64,000 nucleotides of DNA from Ophioceras dolichostomum (taxonomy: Eukaryota; Ascomycota; Sordariomycetes; Magnaporthales; Ophioceraceae), in NCBI GenBank assembly GCA_003049485.1, contig PYST01000022.1:153637-217636 (forward strand). Direction: 5' to 3'. Of this stretch, positions 1 to 11,837 are shown in pieces. Numbering within the stretch: position 1 is the first letter of the stretch; each line of letters opens with the position of its first letter. A program made the position numbers and the translations under genes. The notes under the pieces were generated by a model that saw only the letters and a list, made by a program, of their open reading frames with translations, did no database searches and was not told the origin of the DNA.

Positions 1-3000
1 GCGTGGGGACTGCGGTCACGCTGGTCATCTCGAGGAACGGGGACGAGACCTCGAAGCAGCTGGCCACGTTCTACGTCCCGGCTGCGACCGAACACTACTC
101 GCGTTCTGCTGCGGCCCAGGGCTTCCTGGTCTTGTCTTCTGCTGGGGACGACGAGATGCTAGACATAGGGCCGCTGAGGGACTCGCTCTCCGCACTCCTG
201 ACCTCTCGGCTTCCGGCGTACATGGTGCCGAGCTATCTCATCCCCATATCCGCTATTCCCCTGACTGCCTCGGGGAAAGTCGACAAAGACAGGTTCCGCA
301 GTGCGTTCGGTGCCCTCACTCAAGAGGCGCTCGAAGCCTTCAGCTCGGCGGCTCTGGGCTCGACCCAGCAGGAGGGAGGGGATGAGGCTTGGACTGAGAC
401 GGAGAGGGCTATCACCCAGGTGATCTCTCAGTCGGTTGGAGTTGATGAGAAAGACGTCCATCGCTGGACGCCGTTCGTCAGTCTTGGTCTCGACTCCATC
501 TCCGCCATTGCTGTCGCGAGGAGGCTGCAAGAACGCCTGGGGGCTCGGGTGCCCGTTTCTCAAATTCTGCAGAGCTCCTGCGTGGCGCGGTTAGGCAGGA
601 TTGCAGACGAGACCACCAGCACCAACAGCAGCAGCTTGGAGCAAGTCCAGAGCCTATCACCATCTCCGTCTGGGTCAATCCTACCACAGCTCTTCCCAGA
701 GGAGTTCATCACATCTGTGCGAGCCAACTTCTCGGCCAAGAGTCTGGAGATCGAGACGGTTCTGCCCTGCACTCCCTTGCAAGAGGCCATGCTCGCCGCA
801 TCTGGTTCAGCCGGGAGGTCCTCCTACTTGAACCAGATGGTCTTCCGTCTGTCCTCGGCAGTCGACCCGGCTAGGATGAGATGGTGCTGGGAGGAGATGG
901 TGAGGCGCCACGCCATTCTGCGCACGTGCTTCGTGACGACGGAGCAGAGTAGACATGCTGTCGCCCAGGTCGCGCTGAGAAACTGGCTCCCGAGCTGGGA
1001 GAGCTACGATGCTGGCGCGGTACAACAGTTGCTCGCTGACTGCCTCGAGGCACATGCCGAGGGGCTTTCCGACCCACTCGACTCGTTTGTACCGCCAGTG
1101 TCGTTCGCCTTCGTTCGGCGCGGGGCCGAGACGTTGCTGGTGTTTACCTGCCATCATGCCCTGTATGATGGCGTAGCGGTGGGGAGAGTTCTCCAGGAGG
1201 TCGAGATCCTGGTAGCCGCCAAAGGCTCGGATCTTCCACCGCCGCCGGAGTACGCCCCGTTCCTACGCGAGATGCTGGACCTCCCGAAATCCACCGACGG
1301 CTTTTGGGCGGCACACCTCGCGGGGTTCAAGCCCGTCTCGCTTCCGCACCGGTCATCGTCGGGCAATCATCAAACCATGCCCTCATCAGAAACGGTCCAG
1401 CTCGGTCTGCGCCTGAATGACCTCCACAGCCGGCTGAAGGAGCTCGGCGTATCCCTCCTCGCTCTATGCCAGGCTTCATGGGCGATGGTCCTCAGCTCGC
1501 TCCTTGGAACCCCGGACGTCTGTTTCGGCAACGTCATCAGTGGCCGCTCCGTCCCCGTCGAGGGCATCAACGAGCTCGTCGCGCCTTGCTTCAACACGAT
1601 CCCGGTTAGGGTGGACACTTCGGAGCGGGGCAGCAACATCGATCTCGCTAAGCTCATCCAGAGGAGGGGGCTGGAGGGGCTTCGGTATCAGTTCACGCCT
1701 CTGCGTCGTATCCAGACACTGGTTTCCAATCAGTCAGGTCGTAGTAGTGGGAGCCGCCTTCTGTTCGACACTCTCCTCCTCTTGCAGCAACCGCCTCGGC
1801 CGTTAGACGAGAGTGTTTGGACCCTGGAGCGAGACGAGGGTGCCATGGACGTCCCGGCTGTGTGCGAGGTCACGCCAAAGCCTCAGCTGAACAGGATATC
1901 TGTCACGATGCACCGCGACGGGGATCGTGTCTCTGCGAACCTGGCCTCTTGGCTGCTTCGTGCTTTCGAACACGCGTTGGAGACGGTTCTCAGGCATCCA
2001 GCCGGTGCGGTCATGACGCGAGAGACGCTTCCTCAAGAGGAGCAACTCGAGGCTCTCGACTTGGAGTATGACTCCTCCTCTGTAGCCCTATCAGCCACTG
2101 GCAGGAGTGCGAGCCCTTGGACTATTCCCGATTCGATGACTACCTATTCGGAAGCCGTCTGGACTACGACCGAGAGCGCCGTCCGGTCTGTCATGGAGGC
2201 GTTGTTGTCGACGACGTCGAAGCCAATCATCAGAAGAGAGACCACGATCTACCAGCTCGGTCTAGATAGCATTAGCGCCGTTCAGATCGCTGCGGCTCTG
2301 AGGAAGCAAGGCTTCTCCGTTTCATCCATAGACGTCATGGAGTATTCTACGTGCGCGGAACTAGCCGAATTCCTCGACGCTTCTGCCAGCTTGCCCCAGC
2401 CACCTCGGTCTAACCCGGAACCTACTGTGGCTCTCTACGACTTGAAGGCTTTCCATGACGACTGCTGGCTCGCCGCGACGCATGGACGGGCCTATGGCAA
2501 GGACGACGTCGAGGCAGTACTCCCTTGCACGCCGCTTCAGCATGGCATGTTGACTGAGTTCATCAATTCCCAGGGACAGAACTATTTCAACTTCCTCGAA
2601 CTCCGCTTTTCTCTGGAAGTGAGCCGGGAGCGTCTGGTGAGCGCTTGGGGGGATGTCGCGGCCCATCACGACATGCTCAGGACGGGGTTTGCGTCTGTCG
2701 ATCATCAGGACGCCTCCTTCGCTATGCTGCGCCTTCGGCATTCGGCAGTGTCTGACAGGATCACAGTTTTCATGCGAGCCGAGGAAGTGGTGACCTTCAC
2801 TGCCAAGGCTTGGAGAGAAGAGGCGCGCCGGGAATGCTTCGATGCTCTCCACAGGCCGCCGTGGAAAGTTGCTGTCGTGGAGACAGAGACGAGGCTGTCT
2901 GTGCATCTCGCGATTCACCACGCACTCTATGACGCGCAGTCTCTCCATGCAATCTTTAGTGACCTAGAAAGATCACTGCGCGACCAGAATAAGCCGTTGC

Positions 3001-6000
3001 CTCGCACGAGCGCTGAAACCGCGGTGTCCTATCTCATGCACCGGTCTAGGGCCGGCAGAGACGAGGCAGAGCAGTTTTGGAAGGAACTGGGTCCCCGGGT
3101 GACGGTGAACAAGTTCCCCGTCATGACGCCGCTGAGGATCGACGAACGAGCCATCGTAGTCGAGTCGGCAGCAAGTCGTCTTCCGTTCCGCCACCTTGAG
3201 GAGGCTACCAGACGGGCCGGCTGCTCGATTCAAGCCGTCATCCAAGCCGCGTGGGCCCGGCTTCTGTGCGCATATCTCGGGGAATCCTCCTGCGTGTTCG
3301 GGGTCGTCTTGTCCGGGCGGGACTCTGAGGCCACGCAAGATGCGCCGTTCCCGTGCATCACGACGCTCCCTATCGTTGCGGAGAACAAGAGCTCAAACGG
3401 AGAGCTCGTGACGGACATGATGGTGCTCAACGCGCAGTTGCGTCGGCACCAGCACACGCCGCTTACTCAGGTGCAGAAGTGGCTTGGATTTCCCAACGCG
3501 AGGCTGTTTGACACGCTTCTGGTCTACCAGAAGATAACGGGATTGATGGACTCCACTGGGTCCGCGACTCCCTCTGGTGGCACCGGCAGGTTATGGGAGA
3601 TGGTGGATGATGTAGCCACCATCGACTACCCCGTCTCGATGGAGGTCGAGTCCCAAGGAGCTGATGCACTGAACTATCGTATCACGTTTTTTGATGACGT
3701 CCTACCTCGCGAGCAAGCACGCGTTCTCCTCCAACAGTTCGACGCGATGGTTTGTCACGTTGCTCTCCGACCGGACGCAGCCGAGGACGATCTCTGGATC
3801 GAGAGCCCTGTGCTGTACTCGATCGCGCCCGCAGAACAGCCAGAACTACCAACAGAGGTCAAGTTCCTCCACCAGTTCGTGGAGCGGCGCGCCATCGAGT
3901 GGCCCGAGAGGACTGCCTTAGAGTTCGTGTCCTCCTTCGATGGAGAAGAGCAGCCAATCCGTCGCTGCTGGACGTACAAGGAGCTGGACGAGAACGGGAA
4001 CCGCGTGGCGAACATCCTAGCTCCCCACACGGAAGTCGGGGGGATCGTCGCCGTGTACTTCGACAAGAGCCCCGAGGCGTACTTCTCCATCCTGGGCGCC
4101 CTCAAGGCCGGCTGCGCGTTCGTGGCTCTTGATCCCAAGGCGCCGCCCGCCCGCAAGCAGTTCATCCTCGAGGACTCGGGGGCCACCGTCCTCCTCACGG
4201 ATGTCATCACCGCACGCACCCTCGACTTCGTCGTCGCCGTGCCGGTCGCCGGCCTGGACGAGTCGGTGATCATGGCCTCCTCAGCCTCCACACATGCCAT
4301 CCTCGATCGCCGAGCAGAGGGACTGTCGGCTCAGGACCGGTGCTATTGCCTATACACGTCCGGCACGACGGGGACTCCGAAGGGGTGCGAGATCACGCAC
4401 GAGAACGCTGTGCAGGCCATGCTTGCGTTCCAGCACCTCTTCGCGGGCCACTGGGACGACGCGTCCAAGTGCCTGCAGTTCGCGAGCTTCCACTTCGACG
4501 TCTCGGTGCTGGAGCAGTACTGGAGCTGGTCGGTGGGCATCACTGTCGTCGCTGCGCCCCGAGACGTGATCCTCGAGGACCTCGAGGCGACCATCTTGAG
4601 GCTGGGGATCACCCACATCGACCTCACACCGAGCTTAGCGAGGCTCGTGCACCCAGACGAGGTGCCGTCGCTGTGCAGGGGTGTGTTCATCACGGGCGGC
4701 GAGCAGCTGAAGCAGGAAATCCTAGATGTTTGGGGGCAGCATAGCGTAATCTACAACGCGTACGGGCCGACGGAAGCTACGATAGGCGTCACCATGTATC
4801 AGCGCGTCCCGCAGAACGGGCGGTCCACCAATATTGGCCGGCAATTCCCTAACGTCGGTTCGTACGTGTTCAAGCCGGGCACAGAAACGCCGGTCGCCAG
4901 GGGCGGTGTCGGTGAGTTGTGTGTCTCGGGCAAGCTAGTCGGCAGAGGCTATCTCAACCGCGACGATCTGACGCGAGAGCGCTTCCCAACACTGACGGTA
5001 GCGTCTCTCAACAACGAGCGCGTCTACCGCACAGGCGACCTCGTCCGCATCCTGCACGACGGCTGCTTCGACTTCCTGGGCCGCGCCGACGACCAGGTGA
5101 AGCTCCGAGGCCAGCGTCTCGAGATCGGCGAGATCAACCACGCCATACGCGCCGGCGCCCCGGAGGTCGAAGACGTGGCGACGCTAGTGATCCGTGACGA
5201 GAAGAGATCAAAAGACTTCCTGGTATCGTTCGCCGTGGCCAAGAACACGGCCATTACAAGCCACGACCTCGTGGTGGTGATGACTGAAAGCGCGCTCGCA
5301 CTCAGCCGCGACGTGCAGGAGGCCTGCCGGTCGAAGCTGCCGGCCTACATGGTTCCCACGTACGTGCTGCAGCTGCCGTTTATCCCGCTGAGCTCGAACA
5401 ACAAGGCCGAGGTGAAGGAGCTGCGAAAGCTGTTCAACGGCCTCACGCAGGAACAGCTCGTCGCCGCATCGGCGTTCCCGGGCCCAGGCGGCGCTGCGGC
5501 GCTCGGCGGCAGCGTCGCGAGAAGGGTCGTCGCTGCGTTGCGTGCCATGCACGTGCTGGAGGATGACGTCGGTCAGCAACGGAACCTGGCGGCTTCTATG
5601 AGCATCTTCGAGCTGGGTATCGACTCGATCTCGGTCCTGCGTCTCAGTCGCGCTCTTAAGCGTGGCGGGCTGGACAAGGCTACCCCCTCGCTCATCCTGA
5701 AGCACCCCGTGCTTGGCAACCTGGTGCGCGTGCTGCAGACCCAACAGGTGGAGGACGATGGTGATGAGGCCTCAGCTTCATCAGTGTTATTGAAGGACCT
5801 GGGCTCGATCCTGGAGGCGAGGCAGCTCGTCGAGGCGTGCCAGCACAGGAACCGCGCACAGGTGTGTCGGACGCTGGGCCTGTCGTCGTCCGACCAGATC
5901 GAGTACATCGCCCCCTGCTCGGCACTGCAGGCCGGGATGATCTCGAGGTCCAAGACGGACGAGCACAGAAACGCCTACTTCAACGTGTTTACGTACGAGC

Positions 6001-9000
6001 TGCACGCAGATGTGGACGTCCCAAGACTCAAGACGGCGTGGAAGACCATCGTCGACTCGTTCTCGATCCTCCGCACGCGGTTCATCAGCTCGACTGAGGG
6101 GTTCGTGCAGGTCGCGCTGAAGGAGGTGCAACAACTTCCCTGGACTGATGTCGTCATCAACGACAACGACAACAACAGCGGCGAAACGAGCAGCGGCAAC
6201 AAAGCCCTACAGGACCGAGTCGAGCAGTGGGTCAGCAGTAATGACAAGGACGTCCTCTACCCCTTCGAGCTGCTACTAGTCACTCTCCCTCCTTCAGAGG
6301 AGGAGGCGGAAAAAGTGCGGCAACAACGACGACGTCGGTACCTGAGGCTGCACATCTTCCACGGCCTCTACGACGCCAACAGCCTGGGCATGATCATCGC
6401 AAAAGCGGCCGCGCTGTACCTTGGCACAGAAGGCATCGAGTCCCGAACAACATTCATCGACGCGCTCATCCATGGGCCTCTGAGGAGCCACGCCCACACG
6501 AGGAGGTTCTGGGAGGACCATCTCGGCGGAACCACATCTGCACCATGCTCCTTCCAGCCGCTGCCGCAACTCTCACCCAATCCCAGCACAACCGACATCA
6601 GCGTCCGCCGCTCCGTCGACTTCTCCTCCCTGCTGCAGCCTGCCAGCCGCGCCCTGAACGTAACGAACTCCGCTATCGTCCAAGCACTCTGGACCTCCGT
6701 TTTGCGCTCGCGCTACTACAGCCCTCACCACCAACCCGACAGTGGAGCAGGCAACGCGCCACCGCGGCCGCTCACAATAGGCATCATCGTCTTCGGCCGC
6801 GCCATCGACGTCGAGAACGCAGAGCACGTCGTCGGGCCCCTGTTCAACACGCTTCCCTTCTCAATCTCACCATCCCCATCATCACCGCCTTTGTCTCAAA
6901 CAACGTGGGCATCCCTCGCATTGCAGTGCCACGCCTTTCACACCGCCACTCTACCCTTTCAGCACGTGCCTTTGCGGGATATACAGAAGTGGTGCTCGGC
7001 CGGGAAGCCACTGTTCGACACGCTGTTCAGCTGCCAGCACGAGCCGCTGCCGAGTCCGGCGGGGGACGCGGGGCTGTGGACGGAAGTCGAGGAAGTGACG
7101 ACCAGTGCGGCGGATTATCCGCTTGCGTTCGAAGCGACGTTGAGGAGGGACGGGAGGATGGAGCTTATGTTTGTTGCGCAGGCAGGCGTGGCTGATGAGG
7201 AGACGCTGGAGGGGATGTTGGATGGGTTTGAGGAGGCGATGGGGAGGATGGCGGCTGATTTGGATGGTGCGGTGATGGTAGGCTCTGCGACTGCTGCTGC
7301 TTCTGCTACTGTTGGCGGCATTGATGGAATGGAGCAGTCCCAGAGTACAAGGAGCACCTTCAGGGGCCCGCCGCTAGCGCGCTCCTCGGTTAGTGCTGCC
7401 CGCGAAGAACAGTCAGACGATGCGACAGTGCCTGGCTTGTTTGAATGGACAGAGACAGCGCTCATCCTGCGAGGGGAGATCGCTGCGCTCGCGGGCGTAC
7501 TGGCCGATGCGGTGGCTGAGAACACGGGCTTGTTGGAGCTGGGCCTCGACAGCATCGACACGATCAAGCTGGCGGCGCGACTGCGCAAGCGCGGCGTGCT
7601 CATCACAAACAGCCAGCTGGTCCGCGGCCAGACCATCCGACAGTTTGTGCAGATGGTGCGACGAGCTGATGATGGTGCAGCTGGGGGATCTGCCACCACT
7701 GCTGTTGGGTCAACGTCGGCTCATGCACAGCAACAACGGCAAGGAGGCCAATCACTCCTCGAAGAGGCCTCGGCTGCATTGGGGCGATACTTCTTCGAGC
7801 AGCAGGAGGACCCAGACCAGAACATTACCGCCACCACCGCCGCCGCCGCAATCACCACCGCGCCACTACCCTTAGGTTGGAAGCCCGAGGAAGTCGAAGC
7901 CATCTTACCACCGACGCCGCTGCAGGACGCAATGGTGGCAGACATGGTGCGGTCCGGCTTCTGGCGGTATTTCAACCACGACGTAATGGAGCTCTCCGCA
8001 GACGTGGACGTCGCCAGGCTGCGGGTCGCGTGGGAGACCGTCGTCGCAAGCTCACCCATCCTCCGCACCGTGTTCGTGCAGGTCGAGGGCACCGAGTTCG
8101 ACTTTGCGCATTGCCAGGTCGTGATCGCTGCCACAGCCATGGTATCGCCGTGGCGAGAGGTCACCATACCACCGCCCAGCAGCGGCCACGACGGGAACGA
8201 GAACGACGGCGGCGATGTTGATGATAAAGCGGGCATCGCCGCCGAGATTGAGAACGTCCGTATCCGTGCAGAAGAAGCCGCCGGGGCCAGCGATATCTTC
8301 AACCTCACATTGCTACGCACAAGCGAAGAGGGAGAAGAAATTAGAGGGCAAGAGGGGAACGGGAAACAATACCTGATCCTCTCCACAGCCCACGCCCTCT
8401 ACGATGGCTGGTCTCTCTCCCTCCTCCACGCCGACGTCCAAGCCGCCTACTTCGGAACGTATTCCTTCTCCTCTCCTCGTCCCTCGTACCTCTCCCACCT
8501 AGACCGTATCCTCCGCTCCTCCACGCCAGAAGCGCACGACTTCTGGGCCGACTCCCTCACGGGTGCGACGCCAACCGTACTTCGTCCGCGGTCTTCGCCG
8601 GCTATTCCAACTCCTCCTCCTCCTTCTTCCGACAGCGCCTCGGCCTCAGCCGCCAGCAGTCGTCGCGTCATCCACCGCCTCGAAACGCCTTCATCAACAC
8701 CCCTGTCATCGCTAGCATCCCTCACCTGCCGCCTAGCAGTGTCCGCACAGGTCGTGGGACAGGTGTGCTTCGCCGCGGCGCTGAGCCGACGCGTGAGCGC
8801 GCTGGACGTGACGTTCGGGAGCGTGCTTTCTGGTCGCGACGGCGACGGCGAAGAAGAAGCGGACCGGGTGGATCAGCTGCTCTTCCCTATCATGAACACG
8901 GTCGCCGTCCGCGCGGTGCTACACGGCTCCGTGGCGGAGCTTCTTAGGTACGCGCAGGAGAACGCAGGGGGTGTGAGGGAGTTTATGCATTTCCCGCTGA

Positions 9001-11576
9001 GGAAGGCTGTTAGGCTTGCTGGTGCTAGTGGTGGGGTTGGAGGGGGAGGGGGAGGATTGTTTAATACGTTGTTTATTATGCAGAAGCGGATGCGGAATGA
9101 GGATGTTGGCGGCGAGGAAGATAGCGAGGGTGGTGATGGGGGAGAGAAGAAGCAGGCGCTGGGGCTCAGGTCCGTCGACGGCGATGCGGCGGTGGAGTAT
9201 CCTCTCTGCGTCGAGATGGAGCTCGTTGGTGGTGACGGTGGTAATGGTGGTGGTCAGGCTCAAGTTGTGTGGCGCACGGCGTGCGACGACGCGTTCTTCA
9301 GTGAAGCTGACGCGAGGGAGCTACTACGGGACTTGGACACCGCGCTGGCGTTCCTGGTCGAGTCTTCGGCTGATGCCTCGATCCTCTCGTCGACTTCCTC
9401 TTCTGCGACGGGTGGAGAAGCGGTCTCGGTGTGCGGCCTCCCGCCGTTCAGGCCGAGGGGGGCTAGCCCGACTGCCACGGAGACGTCGGGGCCGGTCACG
9501 GAAGGGTCGACGCTTGTCAACGACTACTACGGTGATGGTAACAACGGTGAAGAGAAGTGGACGCCGCTGGAGGGGACGATCAGGGAGGTGCTGGCGGGCG
9601 CGAGTGGTGTGGACGTGAGCGTGGTGAAAAGGGCACATGGTCTGTACAACTTGGGTCTGGACTCTATCAGCGCGATCAAGGTGAGCGCGATGTTGAGGAG
9701 GAAGGGAGTCGAGCTGAAGGTGAGGGACTTGTTGAGGGCCGAGAGCGTGGTTGACATGGCCGCGTTTGCGTCAGAAGCGGAGGAAAGTAAGAATCAGAAG
9801 AAGAAGAAGGTGGTCGAGAAGGAGAAAGGGGACACGAGGGCCGAGGCTCAGAGGAGGGCTGATGAGATCGGGACGCCTGACGATACGCCCGCTTCGCTGG
9901 ATTTGATACCGGAGCGGATCGATGCTCAGACGCTACTCCGGAACTCGGACGTTGACATGAAGGAGATCGAGGCTGTTTACCCAGCCAGCCCGACCCAGGT
10001 GCACTTGATCTCGGTCTGGCAGAACACGGAGGGGGAGGTGTTCTTCCCGACTTTCCGATACAAAGCCACAGGCAAAGCCACAGACAAAGCCACAGGGATC
10101 TCAGGTGCTAGCGTCGAGGTGGTCCGCTCGGCGTGGACAGCCCTTGTGCGAGAGATGCCGATCCTTAGAACGGCGTTCCTCGCCACCGGAAACAAGGCGA
10201 TGCCTTTCCTCCAGATCGTTCTCAAGCCCGACGACGATGAGTACATCGCCGCTACATTCTGTGACGCCACTGGGGATCACAGACAACTACGAAGCGATGG
10301 CGGCGAAGCCAGAAGCATAGGACGACGCAAGATCTCTTCAAGCCCTCTCGTGCGACTGACTGCCTCAACACCGACAACGACAGCCCACAATCGACTAGGT
10401 CAGGAGTGGTCGCTGGCGATGAAGATACACCACGCGCTCTACGACGGCTTCAGCCTCCCTTCGCTCATGGGCCGCCTTGAACAGCTCCTCACGCATGCTT
10501 GCGATAACGACATCAACAGCAAACGGCCAGGTCCCACAGGCGTCGGATCGCGCGGCTGGAAGACCCTCCTCGCCACACGAGCGATTCCGGAGATGCAACA
10601 GAGCCGCGAGCAGTTCTGGACACGATACCTCCAAGGGGCCGTGCCGACGCCCTTCCATACCACCGCAGAGGCAACCACTGACGATGCCGCTCCTGCAACC
10701 ACTACTCAGAGCGGCGGCCGAGTGGCCAAGTTCATCCCACATGCCATCCCAGACGTGTCCTCGCTCAAAGCCTTCGCCTCATCGCACGGCGTCAGCGTGC
10801 AGGCGTGCTTCCTCGCCGTCGTGGCGAGATTCTTAGCTGGCAACAACAGAGAGTCAGCAGCAGCAGCAGCACCGGTGGACGAGGTGGTCTTGGGCATCTA
10901 CCTCGCGAACCGAGATGATACCGAAGAAGACAACGCACTTATGTACTACCCGGCGCTAGCGCTCGTACCGCTCAGGGTGCGCGGTCTGGCGGCCATGAGT
11001 GGAAGAGTTAGAGGCATCGCAGAGACGGCGGGCGAGATCCAGAGGGACATCAGGGAGATTTCGAGCGAGGGCCGCCGCTCGGCCGTAGGGCTTTGGGAGA
11101 TCGAGAGGGGGACGGGCGTGAGGATTAACTGCTTTGTCAACTTCTTGAGCATCCCTGCATTGGTGCCCGGTTTTGCTGGTGATGATGGAGGGGGGAATGC
11201 ACAGGGTCCTACGGTGAGAGTACTGCAGCAGGCGTACGACGCCTCAACACCGGTACAAAAAGAGGACATGGCTACGGTCGAGGGTCCGCACCCCGGGGAG
11301 TTCCCGTGGATGCAGCCGAACTGTGTTGCCGATGCCTTCCCGGTGAGTGACTTGTCTCTTTTCGCTTTGTACTTTTGGCCCCCTTTTTTCGCACCCATGC
11401 TAACTAGGTACTAATCGATGACAAAATAGGATGCTGTTGATGTTGAAGCTGCCCTGAACGCACACGGCGGGCTGGACATTGGCGTCTTCGGCCCTAAGAG
11501 TACGCTGCATGGAGAAGACGAGGCCGGGACTGTTATTGACGCGCTTGTGAGCCTGGTAGCAGATTGGATAGAGTAG
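1..11576 (+). CDS. sidC-like: Ferrichrome/ferricrocin-type siderophore NRPS, 3' part (5' end outside window)
   Basis: The gene is open at the left edge, so its start codon lies upstream. Exons are ..3-11342 and 11430-11576; the 87-nt intron (GTGAGT donor, AATAG acceptor, phase 0) places the true stop at 11574-11576. About 3,828 residues are visible. Domains, numbered from nt 3: end of an adenylation domain (1-105, A10 at 86-95); carrier T1 (Ser165); C1 (HHALYDG 384-390); T2 (Ser756); C2 (HHALYDA 972-978); a complete A domain (1282-1810, with YTSGTTGTPKG at 1451, NAYGPTEATIG at 1585 and YRTGDL at 1675); T3 (Ser1875); C3 (FHGLYDA 2119-2125); T4 (Ser2517); C4 (AHALYDG 2796-2802); T5 (Ser3221); C5 (HHALYDG 3476-3482). 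An A-T-C module followed by free T-C pairs is the hallmark of SidC/NPS2/Sib1 synthetases, which build cyclic hydroxamate siderophores from N5-acyl-N5-hydroxyornithine, Gly and/or Ser. Product identity is inferred from architecture only. Confidence 0.88.
11343..11429 (+). other. Terminal intron of the NRPS gene
   Basis: GTGAGT donor, CTAAC/CTAAT branch-like sequences near 11400-11415 and AATAG acceptor. Without splicing the frame stops at 11412-11414. Splicing in phase 0 adds 48 residues ending in the acidic helix-like tail DWIE. Confidence 0.8.
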
Positions 11577-11837
11577 AGCGGTGGCATGTTCAAAGCAAGG
11601 GGGATGATGATCTTTTCCTGCTTCGTGTCAGGGCTGGGGAGAGGAGCTTTTCTACATGGTGCGGCTTTAGATGCTCTTGTTTGGTTGCCTGTTGGTTTTG
11701 AAGGCGTTTTGGTATCTGTTCGGTACTACTTTTTCTTTCCGTTGTTTTCATCAAGCCACTCTCGTCTCCTTGGCGCCGTCTATTACGAAACATGTGAGCA
11801 ACAAGTACGAGTATCTTGGTACCATGTGCATACGCAC

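Noticed and set aside
159..11398. Many open frames of 60-230 codons antisense to or overlapping the NRPS
   Set aside because: They sit inside a strongly supported, domain-rich coding frame in GC-rich DNA, where stop-free shadows are common. None shows a family motif.
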